The notes beneath the pieces are model-generated. The model ran no database searches. It saw nothing but the letters and a program-made list of their open reading frames with translations, and was not told the DNA's origin. A program made the position numbers and the translations under genes. From assembly GCA_903632075.3 (NCBI GenBank), contig CAHIKZ030005439.1, positions 1,703,501 to 1,767,500 on the forward strand: 64,000 nt of DNA. The letters are read 5' to 3'. This stretch comes from Acanthosepion pharaonis (taxonomy: Eukaryota > Mollusca > Cephalopoda > Sepiida > Sepiidae). Below, piece by piece: positions 20,555 through 31,973 of the stretch. Every line of letters begins with the position of its first letter. Position 1 is the stretch's first letter.

Positions 20555-21200
20555 AATTAAACCTGCTAACAATAATACAGCATTTTCTTTTTGTGATGGA
20601 GCAATTTTGTACACAAATAGAGTAGTAATTCCATTATCACTACACAAAATGATCTTAAAACAATTCTACATAGGACAGTAAGAATGAAATCCTTGATGAG
20701 AAGCTACATGTATTGACCAAAGTTGGATAAAGATATCCAAAATATAGTTAGAAAATGTAATGGTTGTAATTCAGAAGCAAAATCACCACCTATAAATTAT
20801 CAGACATGGCTGAGCATCGATAAATCATGGACAAGACTACATATAGACTACCAAACAGTTCATACTATTTAATTGTGGTTGAGCTTCACAAAAAAGGTCA
20901 GTGATATTAAAGTATAAAGAACCTATTACTGCAATAACGATTAATTTCTTGCACAAAGCTTTTGCAAGGCTTTTGTACCTGACAGTGTGCTCTCTGATAA
21001 TGGAACTTAATTTACTTCTAAGGAGTTTAAAAATTTCTGCCAAAACTACATGGTTGAACATTTGGCAATGTTGATTTATCATCTGAGGCTAAATTGTCAA
21101 GCAGAATGGTTTTTTGACACCTTCAAAAGAGAATTAAGAAAAGCTTGGAAGCTGAAGAAATTGCACTGCAAGATTTTTTGAGCATGTCTCAAATGATGTC
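20555..21200 (+). pseudogene. gypsy 2 integrase, heavily decayed
   Basis: Pieces in order: 'FSFCDGAILYTNRVVIPLSL' (about 20585), 'RMKSLMRSYMY' and 'VRKCNGCNSEA' (the two Cys of the zinc-binding part, about 20690-20780), 'RLHIDY' (first core Asp, about 20840), 'VLSDNGT' (second core Asp, about 20995) and 'NCQAEWFFDTFKRELRK' (third core Glu, about 21090-21140). Deletions and stops break every link. No 3' LTR was seen after it. Confidence 0.82.
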
Positions 21201-22540
21201 AAATTTGGTAAAACAAACAAATTAGATAGATTCAAATATTTGCAGACACATTATTAAAACATATTCTATTAATCAGTTTATCTTTTTATTGAAAATTAAT
21301 AAAATATGATATCCCTACTGAGTAAATACCAACTTACAATTTAATTAACTTCTGGAGAAAGGTAAAAATTACACAGCATTTAAATCATATATAAAACTAA
21401 TGTCCAATGGTTTAGTTCTTAAGCTGTATAATTAAATTATTAGAAATTTTATACTAGTCAAGTAACACACTTTAAAATGAAGCCTAAGATTTCTGTGTTA
21501 AATATTCATGCATTTATTGTGTCTACTACTATATGCATCAGGCATAAAGGAAGGACACTGTAAGACATGGATTTACACTTTATCTGCTTTCTTCTTTTCC
21601 TTTACTTGTGGACAAGTTGAATATTTTTACTAGGCCAAATTTTCAACCTCTCAACTTTCCACAATTTCATAATTATCATGTGAGGGCTAAACTGATGATA
21701 TCCCTACTATGATATTAAAGACTTTGAATAATGAAAATAAAAATCCGTAGTGAATCGGAAGAAAACTGTTTATTTGGATGTCAGGAGTTCTGAACAAAAA
21801 AAGATATGAAGGAATAAAAACCAACATATAAGCTAACTGTTGATTTTTTTTTTTTTTTTACTTAATCTTCCAAGTAATAGGTTAAAGAACAAAATTTGTT
21901 TCTTATTTCTAAGTTTCTGGACAACAGCTTTGTTTTCTTGTAATAAAAACATTTCTATATACAAATTTACATTGATATCAAGGTTTTGTGTATTTTCTAT
22001 ACATTTTCTCCTTGAATTCAAAACAACTTATCTTTTACTTCAAGGTTTTGTTTTGGCATCTCAATTCACAAATGATATATGCTAATGGAATCGAGGGCTT
22101 TCTGACATAATGTTTCTGCTTGGTTAAATCACTACTTGATATTTTCCAGTAGAGAGCTACCAACTCTTCTAGAATTTCTTCAAATATTAAACACCTAAAT
22201 ATTATTCTGAAATTCTATATTGCTATGGGAAACTTTCAATGATAAGCATTTATTATACTCATTTAAAAAAAAGTGAACTCTGAACTATACATAACCCAAC
22301 CATTCACAAAATATTCAGATAATAGGTTTTTTGACATATAATCTTTATGTTTATTTATCTACCAACACGGTGACCTGACAGTGCCGATTACATACAAGCA
22401 ATCAACTGCTGAAAAGTTCTCTGGCCTGATTCACTTCTTCAGTGATCAAATACCAAAGTTGCCTGCTCTGATGAGTATCCATTTTTGACACATTTGGATG
22501 GTAAGGCCAATTTTTGGTATAAATAACAGAAAAATATGGA
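21201..22540. other. non-coding stretch
   Basis: AT-rich, with a T-run near 21845. The short plus and minus frames here match no family. Confidence 0.4.
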
Positions 22541-22680
22541 CCCACATACATTCACTTATGTGCTAATACCCTTGGGAAAGGTATGAATTCTCTTCTTCTC
22601 CCCCAGCTATGGGTAAATAGCAGGACATACCAGGTTCTATAGCCTTGGATGGCAACTGGTGTACTGCAGAAAAAAATGGC
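22541..22680 (+). mobile_element. tRNA-derived SINE, copy 3 (3' part)
   Basis: Shares 'acttatgtgctaataccctt', 'cccccagctatgggtaaata' and 'atagccttggatggcaac' with copies 1 and 2. The tRNA-like head is missing. Confidence 0.75.
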
Positions 22681-22734
22681 AACCTACTGGGGTTGGGGGG
22701 GGTCTACATCATCAGTGTATCACGCATGGCGCAT

Positions 22735-23060
22735 AACTGACCACCTTGTATCAGCAGTTCAGGAGGGTGGTTATGGTATAATGGTATGGAGAATATTTTC
22801 ATGGTATCCATTGGAATGACCTTGTTAACAATAAACGATTATTTATATACCACGCCCGGCCTGGGTATTGTCACTGACCATGTGTCTCAATTTATGACCA
22901 TGGTGCATCCATCCTCTAGTACCCACTGCCAGCAGGATAATATACTTTATTACAAATCAAATATAGTGACAGATTGGTTCATGATACAAAGTAATGAGTT
23001 ATTTCTGTAAAAGTGTGCTGCACAGTCAGTGGATCTCAATCACATAGACCACAAATACAA
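22735..23060 (+). pseudogene. Tc1-type transposase fragment
   Basis: Reads 'GGYGIMVWRIFSWYPLE' in one frame, then in the next (22786-23010) 'GIVTDHVSQFMTMVHPSSS', 'CQQDNILYYKSNIVTDWF' and after a stop 'QSVDLNHIDH'. In an intact Tc1 these are the GGxxMVWG block, the QQDNAPxH block with the second catalytic Asp, and the SPDLNPIEH block with the third. All are damaged. About 108 residues of the C-terminal half remain. Confidence 0.8.
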
Positions 23061-23215
23061 AGTATTTGTAATGTTATTTCATGTAGTTTCAACATGTTTT
23101 ATTAAAGTTATTGGATTCATTATAAAAACTACAGTCTGAAGTTATACAGATTAAACTAATATTAGTTTAAGGCCTCTGAAATCTAATAAAAACTTTTTTC
23201 TTTTTTTTTTCCATA

Positions 23216-24196
23216 TGTTGAAGCATGGGTGAAAGGAGCTAACAAATGCTAAAAAACAGAAAATAGCAAAGGTATTGAGTGTGAGAATATCTACATTGGA
23301 CATTATCAATAGAGTCTCACAGGAATCATTGAACAATAAGGGGGGGCTGTCGAAAATATAACTCAGTTAAGAACTAGGAACAAGGGAAAAGACTTTAAGA
23401 ACTTGTCTCCTTGAGGGAAACATAAACTAAAGTCAGATAATGAAACAACTACTTTTGACCAGGCTGGAATTGAGGGAATGAAGGACAAAAGGTGTAGAAT
23501 ACTTCACAAACTGGGATCTGTCAAGAAATCTCTTTGGTAAACTTCTCTTAGTAAATCAAATATTTTAAAGCATCAAAATTGGGCCAAGAAATACATGAAA
23601 GTTGGCTTTTCTAAAGTAATTTTCATGGACAAATATTAGGTGACACTCAATGGACCTGATGAATGGGCCAATGGATGCATTTTATCCAATGTAGATGTGC
23701 TTGTGGCTAAAAGAAGGCAGCACTGTGAGGTTATGGGCTGAAATTTTTGGCCAAACCATTAATGGACCATTCAAAGTCAATGAAGGAGTTAAACTGACCA
23801 GTGCTGCCATGATTTCATGGATGTCTTTTTTTGAATGGTACAAGACCCAGCCTTCCAATTTCAAAGTGAAGTGTGTATTTATGCACGACAATGTTCCTTC
23901 TCATGTATCTAAGGTTACCCATCATTAATTTTTTTGAGCATAAAATGTTTACAGGAGAGAAGATAATGGAATGACCACCATCAAGTCCTAATCTGAATCT
24001 GATTGAAAATCTATGGTCAGTTGTGAAGATGAAATTATATAGTGGCAAACAATATGACAGCAAAGCAGATCTACAGGAATTAATTAAAACCACCATGCCA
24101 AAGATTGAACCTGCTGAAGTAAAAATTTAACAAAATCAATAGATAATTTGCTTACTGTTATTAAGAAGAAGGGTCACTATATTAAGATGTAAATTA
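23216..24196 (+). pseudogene. Tc1/mariner transposase inside the split transposon
   Basis: The N-terminal helix-turn-helix remnant is 'KQKIAKVLSVRISTL' and then 'SLNNKGG'. The middle has 'KSNILKHQNWAKKYMKVGFSK' (in part) and 'VIFMDKY' (first catalytic Asp, about 23625). The C-terminal part has 'FEWYKTQPSNFKVKCVFMHD' (in part) with the second Asp and 'NVPSHVSK' (23830-23920), then 'PSPNLNLIENLWSVVKMKLY' in degenerate form near 23980-24040. It ends around 'KKGHYIKM' at 24190. Only one frame, 23695-23928, is open for 77 codons. Stops and shifts are many. Confidence 0.8.
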
Positions 24197-24206
24197 TGTT
24201 TTTAAT

Positions 24207-26125
24207 CATTTCATTCAAAGCAAGGCAGGAATGCCACTACTACACAGGGGGTTACAGAGATTAGAAGTGAGAGAAAAGACTGGGTACAGCAGGGATTGTG
24301 GAAAGGATAAAATCTGAATGGGATTCAAGAAAATAGAAGATGGCGATTGACATTACATTTAAATTTTTGAAGATTGTAGTTATCAGGGAAGCAAGTAAAC
24401 AGGAGGGAGTTCCACAGGCAGGAAGTGTGGGAAAAGAAACCTTTGGAGTATAAGTGGTGGTTACATTTAACTATTTCAACAGTTAAAGGGTGGGACCTAA
24501 ATGTCAATCTAGTAACACACTTAAATTCACATAGTCGAGGCACCAGGGAAAAAAAGCTTATCAGAGCAGTTGCCATGAAAGTATTTGTAGAAAAGACAGA
24601 GGAAAGCCATGTCATACCAGTGAGAAAGAGATTGAAGTTGAGATGCCAAGTCAGGATTGATTACACTGCAGATCATTCTTTGGATTTTGTCAAGAACCTT
24701 GAGATGAATAGCAGGAGCACCAGACCAGATATGGCAACAGTATTCAATACACAGACAAATGGTAGATTTGTAAATGTGCAAAATGGACTCTGAAAAGAAA
24801 AACCAGTGACCTAAATTTCTTTGCAGTAGATGCAGGTATTGATTCAATGCAGTCGTTCTACTTCAAGTCAGTTGAAAACTTGAGACCAAGAAGGCACAGT
24901 GTGTTGCTCTCCAGGAGTCTAGCATCAACCATATTGATGGCAGGCAGGAAAGTTTCTCTATGGTAGTTAAATAACAGCAGTTTTATTTTGGAGGCATTAA
25001 AATTTACAAACCATTTCATGCCCCAGTTAACCACTGACTGGAAGTCCTTTCCAAGAGCAGTGGACATGTTAACTTTGTCAGCTCTAACGGATTATTGAGA
25101 CAGGAGTAAATAGTATTATCATCTGCATAAATGCCTACTTGGGAACTGATGACATCAGGAAGATCATTGATGAAAATCTAAAACAGCATAGGACCCAGGA
25201 TAGAGCCTTGGGGGACACACACATTTGTGTGAAATGATCTGGAAGCAAACCTGTTCAAAACAATCTTCATTTCATGAGTTGATAGGAATGATTGGATTAA
25301 ATCAAACAATTATCCATTTATACTGTAGCCCTAGATCTTACATAGAAAACTAGCATGCCAAACCCAGTCAAACACCTTTGAGATATCTAGAGACACAGCT
25401 CAAGCTTCGCTGTTATTATCAAGAGATTGATATACATATTCAGCAATGGCTGTTATCACATCAGCGATAGACCTGGCAAAATGGAAGATATATTGTTTGT
25501 GAGAGAGTAGGTTGTGAGAGGTAAGATGCTTAACCAGTTTAAATACTTTGCCGAAAAGTGGTAGGAGGCTAATAGGGTGATAGTTAGAGGAGTCAGAAGG
25601 TTCCCCAAAATTCTTAAAAACAGGAACTACAAAGAAGGACTTCCAACAAGGTGAAAAGCAGGAAGCAGTGACGTAATAGTTATAGAGTTTGAGGAGAACT
25701 GGAGCCAGCTCAGGAGTACATTTCTTTAGGATTATGGCTGTGATCTCATCACCTTCACTTTGTTTTATAGAAGTCTAATTTAGAAATGATGTCTGAGACC
25801 AGTGACGAGGATATGCACATATCTCTAGAAATGAACAAGATGCTATACGTTGTCTCATTCTATCAGTAAATAGTAACTTTGCTTCTTGAGGACACACTTG
25901 CTCTCATTACAAGCAGAGACAAAAAGATATCTTGCAATCAGAGGTGTTACTCTGGTACAGCTGGAAGAAGTGATTCCTATGGGCTATAGCAGCCGAACAT
26001 GCAAGTGAAAACCAAAGAGATGAATACAATTTAACTTGGTATTTCCTTGCTGCAATGAAAGCATCAATGCCAGCTTTCACCCATGAGGAGACCTCAGATG
26101 CGCAATTTTGAATAGGATTATTAAA
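24207..26125 (-). pseudogene. jockey/CR1-type LINE, 5'-truncated, inserted in the Tc1 transposon
   Basis: On the minus strand from right to left: 'VVPVFKNFGEPSDSSNYHPI' with 'SLLPLFGKVF' (RT fingers, about 25625-25540), 'AVSLDISKVFDWVWHASFL' (about 25400-25345), 'GSILGPMLF' and the catalytic 'GIYADD' (about 25210-25115), then the thumb and tail 'HIYKSTICLCIEYCCHIWSG' (24780-24720) and 'SFHTSCLWNSL'-like 'FFSHTSCLWNSLLFTCFP' (24430-24385). The 3' UTR ends near 24207. The 5' endonuclease domain is absent, the usual result of incomplete reverse transcription. Stops and frameshifts separate the pieces. The same 3' end is present at 26890-27140. Confidence 0.88.
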
Positions 26126-26300
26126 AACTTCATTGACTTATCATATATGTTTGTTGTTCATTGTTATAGGTGTTGATCAATTTTTATTATTGAAGTAAAA
26201 AGTGATTTTCTATTTTTGCATAATAACTTCAGACTGCAGGTTTTGTAATAATTCCAATAACTTTAATAAAAGATGTTAAAACTACCAGAAAAATGAACTC

Positions 26301-26889
26301 AAGCTATGTTTTGATGTCTAAATTAATCATTTAAAATTTGGCCAAATTTTTTAAAGCATGTTCGAATTATTGAGGTTTATTGGATTTTCCTAATAACTTT
26401 AGACAAACTGTAAATAGAAAATAGCCACAGAAATATACTGAATTAATTTTAAAAGAAAACTGAAAAAAATAATATTCTTAAAAAATAATAAATATTGGTT
26501 GAAATTTGTATTTTTTTTTTTTTGTGAATTTATTGGAAATAATAACCAATATTTATATTTCTAATACCTTTCATATTTTCATCCAGTTCTTACACATGTT
26601 CACAGCTAACAAAACAGACACTTACTTTTCTAATGAAAGTAAATGCATATAAAAAAGACATAATTCTCTACACTTGGAGGTATTTTGACAATGATCAAAC
26701 TAAATGTAATAACATATTTAGATTTCATAACCTTTTATAGATATATTTAGATTATACTGATTATTTTAATGAAGATTTGTCCCCATAAGTTATCATAGAT
26801 TTATCTATTTATATGCATATAAATTAATGGATGTTTGTTTAGTGTTAAGCTTGTCTCAGTCATAAATATCGACATAGGGTTTTTTTTTT
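26301..26889. other. non-coding stretch
   Basis: AT-rich, with a T-run near 26516. 'ttattggattttcctaataa' near 26379 faintly resembles the Tc1 ends but has no partner. Confidence 0.4.
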
Positions 26890-27140
26890 TTAATTATTTC
26901 ACCCCAAGCAAGGTAATAATGCCACTAACATGCAAGGGGTGAGTGGGAGTGAAAGAGAATGAGAAGACCTTACTGTGGCAAAAGAACAATAAAAGAACAG
27001 GAATCAGGAAGACAGAAGATTGTGATTGATGTTGCATTTAAATTTAAAGATTGTAGGTGGCTGGGAAGCAAGAAACTGGAAGAGAGTTCAACAGGCAAGA
27101 AGTGTGAGAAAAGAAACTATTAGAATAAAACATAATTTGG
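26890..27140 (-). mobile_element. second 3' fragment of the same LINE family
   Basis: Homologous to 24207-24450. 'gcaaggtaataatgccacta' matches 'gcaaggcaggaatgccacta', and on the minus strand 'FFSHTSCLLNSLPVSCFPAT' matches the tail of the larger copy. It is truncated after about 250 bp. Confidence 0.82.
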
Positions 27141-27894
27141 TTCATCTGGTGCATCCATGATGCTTGATCTTGACATGGCTCAGGAGGCCAAGTCGAGAAT
27201 AGAAGTCTTGGATATTGGTTACATGGTAGGTGGGTGTTGGTCTTGGGTGGAGTTGCCAGATTTTGCATTGCCCTTTTTACTTCCTCTTCAGTCTTTCTCC
27301 TCAAAAAGAAAGCATCATACAGGGTTCAGATGGGCTGTTCAAATGATTTTGTTTAGGGTGGATGATAGTTTGCATACCTGATACCAATGCACCTCACTCC
27401 AAGGCCTCCCCTGCAGCTCATGACATGGCTGAGACAAGCAGTCTTGAACAATGGAACTGCATCAGGATGCTGAAACCCAAATCTCTTAAGAGTTGCCTTG
27501 ACACCAGCCCAAATGGTGGTACCAGAGCTCCTTCAGTTTACCATTTTGAGGTCCTTGACAAGTCTTCATGGATACCATTGCGGCCCAGGGCTAATGATGG
27601 CACAACTATACTTCACCCTGCCAAGCAATTGTTGGTGTTGTGTGAGTGATGTCCATGTACATCTGCTATTTAATGTACATATACATTCACACAATTTGAT
27701 TAAGATTGAAATAAGTCCTTGAAATAAAACTTTCTCAATCTACATAGTCTGTATAATCTTTAGTAAAGAAGGAGACAAAAATAAATTAAATAAAAGATTA
27801 AGAAAACAGTAAAATAGAATTATTTTTTTTAAAGACATTCTTTTAATTCTGTAGAAATATTTTTAGGTCTGTCATTGAATCAAAATATACATGT
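27141..27894. other. GC-richer unique-looking stretch and AT-rich spacer
   Basis: 27141-27660 is richer in G and C than its neighbours, and several frames of 74-95 codons overlap (27044-27304 minus, 27157-27381, 27362-27649, 27498-27722). No family was recognised. It could be the body of an older repeat. 27661-27894 is plain AT-rich DNA. Confidence 0.35.
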
Positions 27895-28167
27895 TGTTAT
27901 AAAATAAAATAAGACATATCTCGGCTGATTTGCAGGCAAATAAACTAACATACTTAAGAGCAAGAGCCGGATGTGAACGGGACAAGGCCCCGTCATAAAA
28001 TGACTATTATTGTCGTCTACACATAAGCCCAACGCACAAGTTCCGGTCGAAAAATAAAATAATATTTTAAAGTGTTTCTATTTTTCAACCAATAAAAATG
28101 CTTCCCTCCTAATTATACTCGTGTCGTTTTTCGAGCCTGTTAAGCATAAAAAACGTCATAAAAGGAC
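27895..28167 (+). repeat. 5' LTR of gypsy 3, truncated
   Basis: Begins TGTTATAAAATAAAATAAGA directly after ATGT and matches the first ~273 bp of the 3' LTR at 30821, with roughly 7 percent differences by eye. The match ends at 'cataaaagg', beyond which pol sequence begins. Confidence 0.88.
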
Positions 28168-28182
28168 CAATGCTACCAATAC

Positions 28183-28590
28183 ATGCGCCTGGCTTTCACC
28201 CTTACATCTGCCTTACAAATCTTCTCCCGTTGCATAGCAGAAGCCCTAGCCACGGTCACATCCCGTGACAACATTTCTTCCTATATCGACGACAACCTGG
28301 TCCACGCTAGGACATTTAGGGAGTACATACTCTCCCTCAAACAATTTTTTACTGCCCTCCGAAAATTCGGACTCAAGCTGAATCCAGATAAATGTTCCTT
28401 CCTCGCATCAGAGGCAAAATTCCTCGGACGTATAGTAAACAGCGAAGGATTCAAGGCTGATCCAGAATACGTTCGTACCATCAGGGAAATGAAACCTCCA
28501 ACATCAAAAAAGGAATTACAAAACCTTATCAGCCGTTTAGTGTGAATTAGACAATTCCTAGAGACACGTCTTCACGAACAAATCAGGTCA
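28183..28590 (+). pseudogene. gypsy 3 RT, C-terminal part
   Basis: The open frame 28183-28545 starts at MRLAFTLTSALQIF, the damaged LPFGL-type block, and holds the catalytic box SSYIDDNLV, then 'GLKLNPDKCSFLASEAKFLG' and 'NSEGFKADPE' of the RT palm and thumb. A TGA at 28543-28545 interrupts it, and a frameshift near 28590 separates it from RNase H. About a third of a normal RT remains. Confidence 0.9.
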
Positions 28591-29038
28591 GATGTTTTCA
28601 AAACTTATGGGTCCCATACACGAACTCAACAAGGTTAATAAACCGTTTATCTGGACGCAAAATACCGACAGAGCCTTCAAAAAAATCAAGGACTGTCTCT
28701 CTTCGCCACCCATCATCTCGTTTCCGGATTTCTCCAAACTTTTCACACTCATTACCGACGCCAGTGACGTCGCATGTGGAGCAATCTTAATGCAAGAAGC
28801 TGACAACGGGAAGAAAGATATCATAGCGGTCGCTTCCCATACATTCAACTCCACGGAACAGAGCTGGTTCACGACGGAACGAGAGGCATATGCAGTAAAG
28901 TGGGCAATATTGAAATTTGATTATTTCCTTCGCAACCGCCCCTTCTTCATCTTCATTGACCACAGATCGCTGACATATCTGGACCAACGAGAGTTCAATA
29001 ATGCCAAAATACAACGATGGCAAGAAGAAATTTCATAA
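28591..29038 (+). pseudogene. gypsy 3 RNase H
   Basis: Frame of 148 codons. Acidic catalytic positions are visible: D in 'LITDASDVACGAIL', E in 'WFTTEREAYAVKWAI' and D in 'FIFIDHRSLTYL'. The frame ends at TAA 29036-29038 after 'KIQRWQEEIS', where a frameshift leads on to the integrase frame. Confidence 0.9.
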
Positions 29039-30478
29039 ATTTGTCTTAGAATATGTCGAAGGCGAATCAGATGTATGGGCTGACATGCACAGCAGAGTTT
29101 GCGGACATAAGAAAACGAAAGCCCCGAACGACCCTACACCGGCAGGCAGGACATTCGAGGTAAGTGGTTCAGACCTCCGCGTATACATCCCATCTTGGTG
29201 CCTCGGCGAGTTTAACGGTTTACAGCTCATTCCCAAAACTCACACACCACAAAACGCCCGCACCCACAAGCGCGTCACCAACGCATTCTTCGCCTATCAC
29301 TCTACCACCACCATCTCCACTGAGAGAATCTGCAACCACCTTGGCATCGCAAATGAACAACAGAAGGACGACGCCCTGGCAAAGATCATCAGCGCCCTCC
29401 AGTCACCCACTCCAAGCGAACCCCATATCGATCCTGACGACCACCGATCTACGCTTTTCAAAAAACATTTGCACCAATTTTTTCTAGAACCAGGCACCTC
29501 TGTTTTGATGATAAGAGACAGTAAACACTCTCTGAGATTGGTTGTACCATACAAATTACGACCCAGATACCTCTACCAGGCACACGAGGGCAACAACCAC
29601 TCAGGTGTTACCCGTATGCAAGAAGTCCTTTCCAGCTACTGGTGGGAATTCAAAAACCGCGACATCAAGGCCTATGTCGATTCTTGCGACACGTGTGCTA
29701 AGTGCAAGGGCAACTACGGTAGACGTACCCACTGGCCCATTGGCCACTGCAAACGAGGAAAGAGACCATTCAACCTCGTCTTTATAGACTTTGTCACAAT
29801 GCTCAACTCAAAGGGAAAACGCTACATCCTAACCATCTTGGATAACTTCAGCCGACACTTTACAGCCATACCAAGCGCGAGAGACCGTGCTATTGACGCC
29901 GCCGCGGATTGTACCAGTTCTTCCTTCGACACAGAGAGATTCCACGCATAGTATCCTCTGATCGAGGCACACACTTCACTGGAGAAGTCTATCGACAATT
30001 CTGTAGCCAGATGTCAATCACGCAAGAACTTCACTGTCCTTGGCACCCGCAAAGCTCAGGAAATATCGAGAGACAACACCGTACGATGAAGAACGCACTT
30101 TATATGTTATGCGAAGACAGGAACTGTGAATGGACAGACGTTCTAGAATCTGTCGTTTCGTCCATGAATGACATGACCAACAGCGCCACCGGTGTCTCCC
30201 CGCACTATGCCATTACTGGCTGTCACCCCAACATCGGCCTACCTACACTACACAGAAAAGAAATCGCAAGTGACGATCCTGGAGCATATAGAATGCAAAT
30301 TAATGCCCTGCTAAAGCAGGTTCAGCACCACGTCACCCTGGCCAACGATGAAGCTGACCACAAACTTGAGACTAACTTAAATTGCCTCACATACAAGGAC
30401 CCAATACAAGTAGGTGACAATTTTTACTTCACCAGCCACACCCAACTGTTGCCCAATCCTCTCATCTGCTCTGGATAG
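29001..30478 (+). pseudogene. gypsy 3 integrase
   Basis: Frame 29001-29951 begins after the RNase H shift, with 'KFVLEYVEGESDVWADM' marking the tether. It contains the HHCC domain 'HEGNNHSGVTRMQEVL' and 'CDTCAKCKG', and the first core Asp in 'VFIDFVTML'. A frameshift near 29905-29915 moves reading to 29909-30478, which has the second Asp in 'VSSDRGTHFTG' and the Glu in 'SSGNIERQHRTMKNALY'. So the DDE triad is intact but split. A TAG at 30476-30478 cuts the frame near 'NPLICSG', and a short C-terminal frame 30499-30720 (Pro/His-rich) follows. Confidence 0.92.
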
Positions 30479-30820
30479 GAAATTACACCATTATAAAAAT
30501 GAACAATATGATGTGTCAGGTACAAAATGATAATGGTGATACAATCTGGATTCACCGTGCACATACCAGACGACTGGCTCCACGTCCAACACATCTATCT
30601 AATATAATCCCTCTGCCTCCACCATGTAACAGTCACCAGGATCATTCTCCTCCACATTCCTCTGGGACACATAATTCAGGAAATACCTCCATACCAAAAC
30701 AAATGCCAATAAGAAGATGAGGACACTCCCCACACGCTTCAGAGACTTTATCAGGAATTAATCACCCAAATATACACGAATAATGCTCACTGTAAATCAG
30801 ACCGAGTTCTGGGGGAGCCT
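30479..30820 (+). pseudogene. gypsy 3 integrase C-terminal tail and polypurine tract
   Basis: A 73-codon frame 30499-30720 reads 'MNNMMCQVQNDNGDTIWIHR', the Trp-containing C-terminal strand common in gypsy integrases, then a Pro-rich tail. It is followed by non-coding DNA and the purine tract before the LTR. Confidence 0.75.
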
Positions 30821-31335
30821 TGTTATAAAATAAAATAAGACATATCTCGGCTGATTTGCAGGCAAATAAACTAACATACTTAAAAGCGAGAGCTGGATGT
30901 GAACGGGGCAAGGTCCCATCACAAAATGACCATTGTCTTCGTCTACGCATAAGCCTGATGCACGAGTTCCGGTCAAAAAATAAAATAATATTTTAAAGTG
31001 TTTCTATTTTTCGACCAATAAAAATGCTTCCCTCCTAATTATACTCGCGTCGTTTTTCGAGTCTGTTAAGCCATAAAAAACGCCATAAAAGGGGTCACAC
31101 GGGGAAGTACAACAGCAGTCAAAAGGAGGCCAGGGAAGAGACCTGTCACGGGCAGTCAGAGCAGTAGCACCACACCAATCAGCGAGAACTACTATGAGAG
31201 ATCAACCCAGGTCGGCAGCCGGCTTATGAACTATACCACAAGGTAGCTGTCCCAAAACCACATGTTCCTATTGAAATAAATCATGTAAATCTATTTCTGC
31301 TGTTGTATTTCTTTCTTGCAACCATACATATAACA
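30821..31335 (+). repeat. 3' LTR of gypsy 3, full length (515 bp)
   Basis: Starts TGTTATAAAA right after the purine tract and ends CATATAACA before the ATGT duplication. A TATA-like 'cataaaagg' near 31083 and 'gaaataaatca' near 31275 would serve as promoter and poly(A) signal in an active LTR. Confidence 0.92.
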
Positions 31336-31339
31336 ATGT

Positions 31340-31973
31340 GCATTGTCTATAACAATGTGCACATGTACACAATTTGAATAAAATTCGAATAGACATCTGT
31401 ATAGTGAGGGCTAATTTCTCTGTCTGGCAACAATTCCAAACTGTATGGCCTTTTGATGACATTTTTATAACTTCTGTGTTTAAACGGAATATATTTTCTA
31501 ATAAATGTAATTTTTTTATACACATATAATGTGCACAGGAATGCTTCCTCAGTGATGTCTATTCTGGGGTCATAGAAAATTTCAGGTCTCCATAACATCA
31601 GACTTTCTCTCCCATGAGTCCAACCAAGAGTGATCATTTCTTGACTAGCATTCTGGCATAAATTCCACACAATTGCAACAATTGTAACTATTTGTGCCTA
31701 CTCAAATGCAATCCTTTTATTCATTCATATATTTGAATTCTGACCAATTGGGATTTGTTTATTTTGACTATCAGTGTATATTAAATGGCCAAGCAATTTA
31801 GATTCAAAATTTGATCATCTTGTCAGCAAAGTGACAGATATTGAACTAGTAACATACAGCATTTATTTTCAAAACAACATTAAGATTATCCATGTTGTTA
31901 TGAAAGAAATGTTTAAATAACCTTATTAGTTATCACTATCAATTATTCTTAATATCAGGAGGGGAACTATATA
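31340..31973. other. non-coding stretch with unassigned minus frame
   Basis: A 107-codon minus frame (31347-31670) has no recognised family and lies in ordinary AT-rich DNA. Its start is fairly Cys/Trp-rich. It may be chance. Confidence 0.35.

Larger units (their letters stand above)
23072..26300 (+). mobile_element. Tc1/mariner transposon split by a LINE
   Basis: Inverted ends lie at about 23078-23148 and 26222-26292. The phrases 'tttattaaagttattgga' and 'cagtctgaagttat' on the left recur as reverse complement on the right, well over 45 matching bases. The transposase remnant follows the left end, and the minus-strand LINE lies between the transposase end and the right end. Without the LINE the element would be about 1.3 kb, a normal Tc1/mariner size. 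Confidence 0.82.
27895..31335 (+). mobile_element. Ty3/gypsy LTR retrotransposon 3, internally deleted
   Basis: LTR ends are TGTTATA and TATAACA, a perfect 7 bp inverted repeat, and the element is flanked by ATGT at 27891-27894 and at 31336-31339, a 4 bp target-site duplication. The 5' LTR is joined directly to the RT core near 28168-28185, so half of the 5' LTR, the primer-binding site, gag, protease and the first part of RT were removed in one deletion. The 3' LTR is preceded by a purine-rich tract 'tctgggggagcct'. The GC content of the coding part is higher than in gypsy 1 and 2, and the amino-acid signatures differ, so it belongs to another gypsy lineage. Confidence 0.92.

Noticed and set aside
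26379..26410. Another Tc1 end
   Set aside because: Only a weak resemblance to the inverted ends at 23078 and 26222, with no partner or TA-flanked boundary.
31347..31670. 107-codon minus frame beside gypsy 3
   Set aside because: No motif; the neighbouring DNA has the composition of non-coding sequence. Kept only as a remark in the features.
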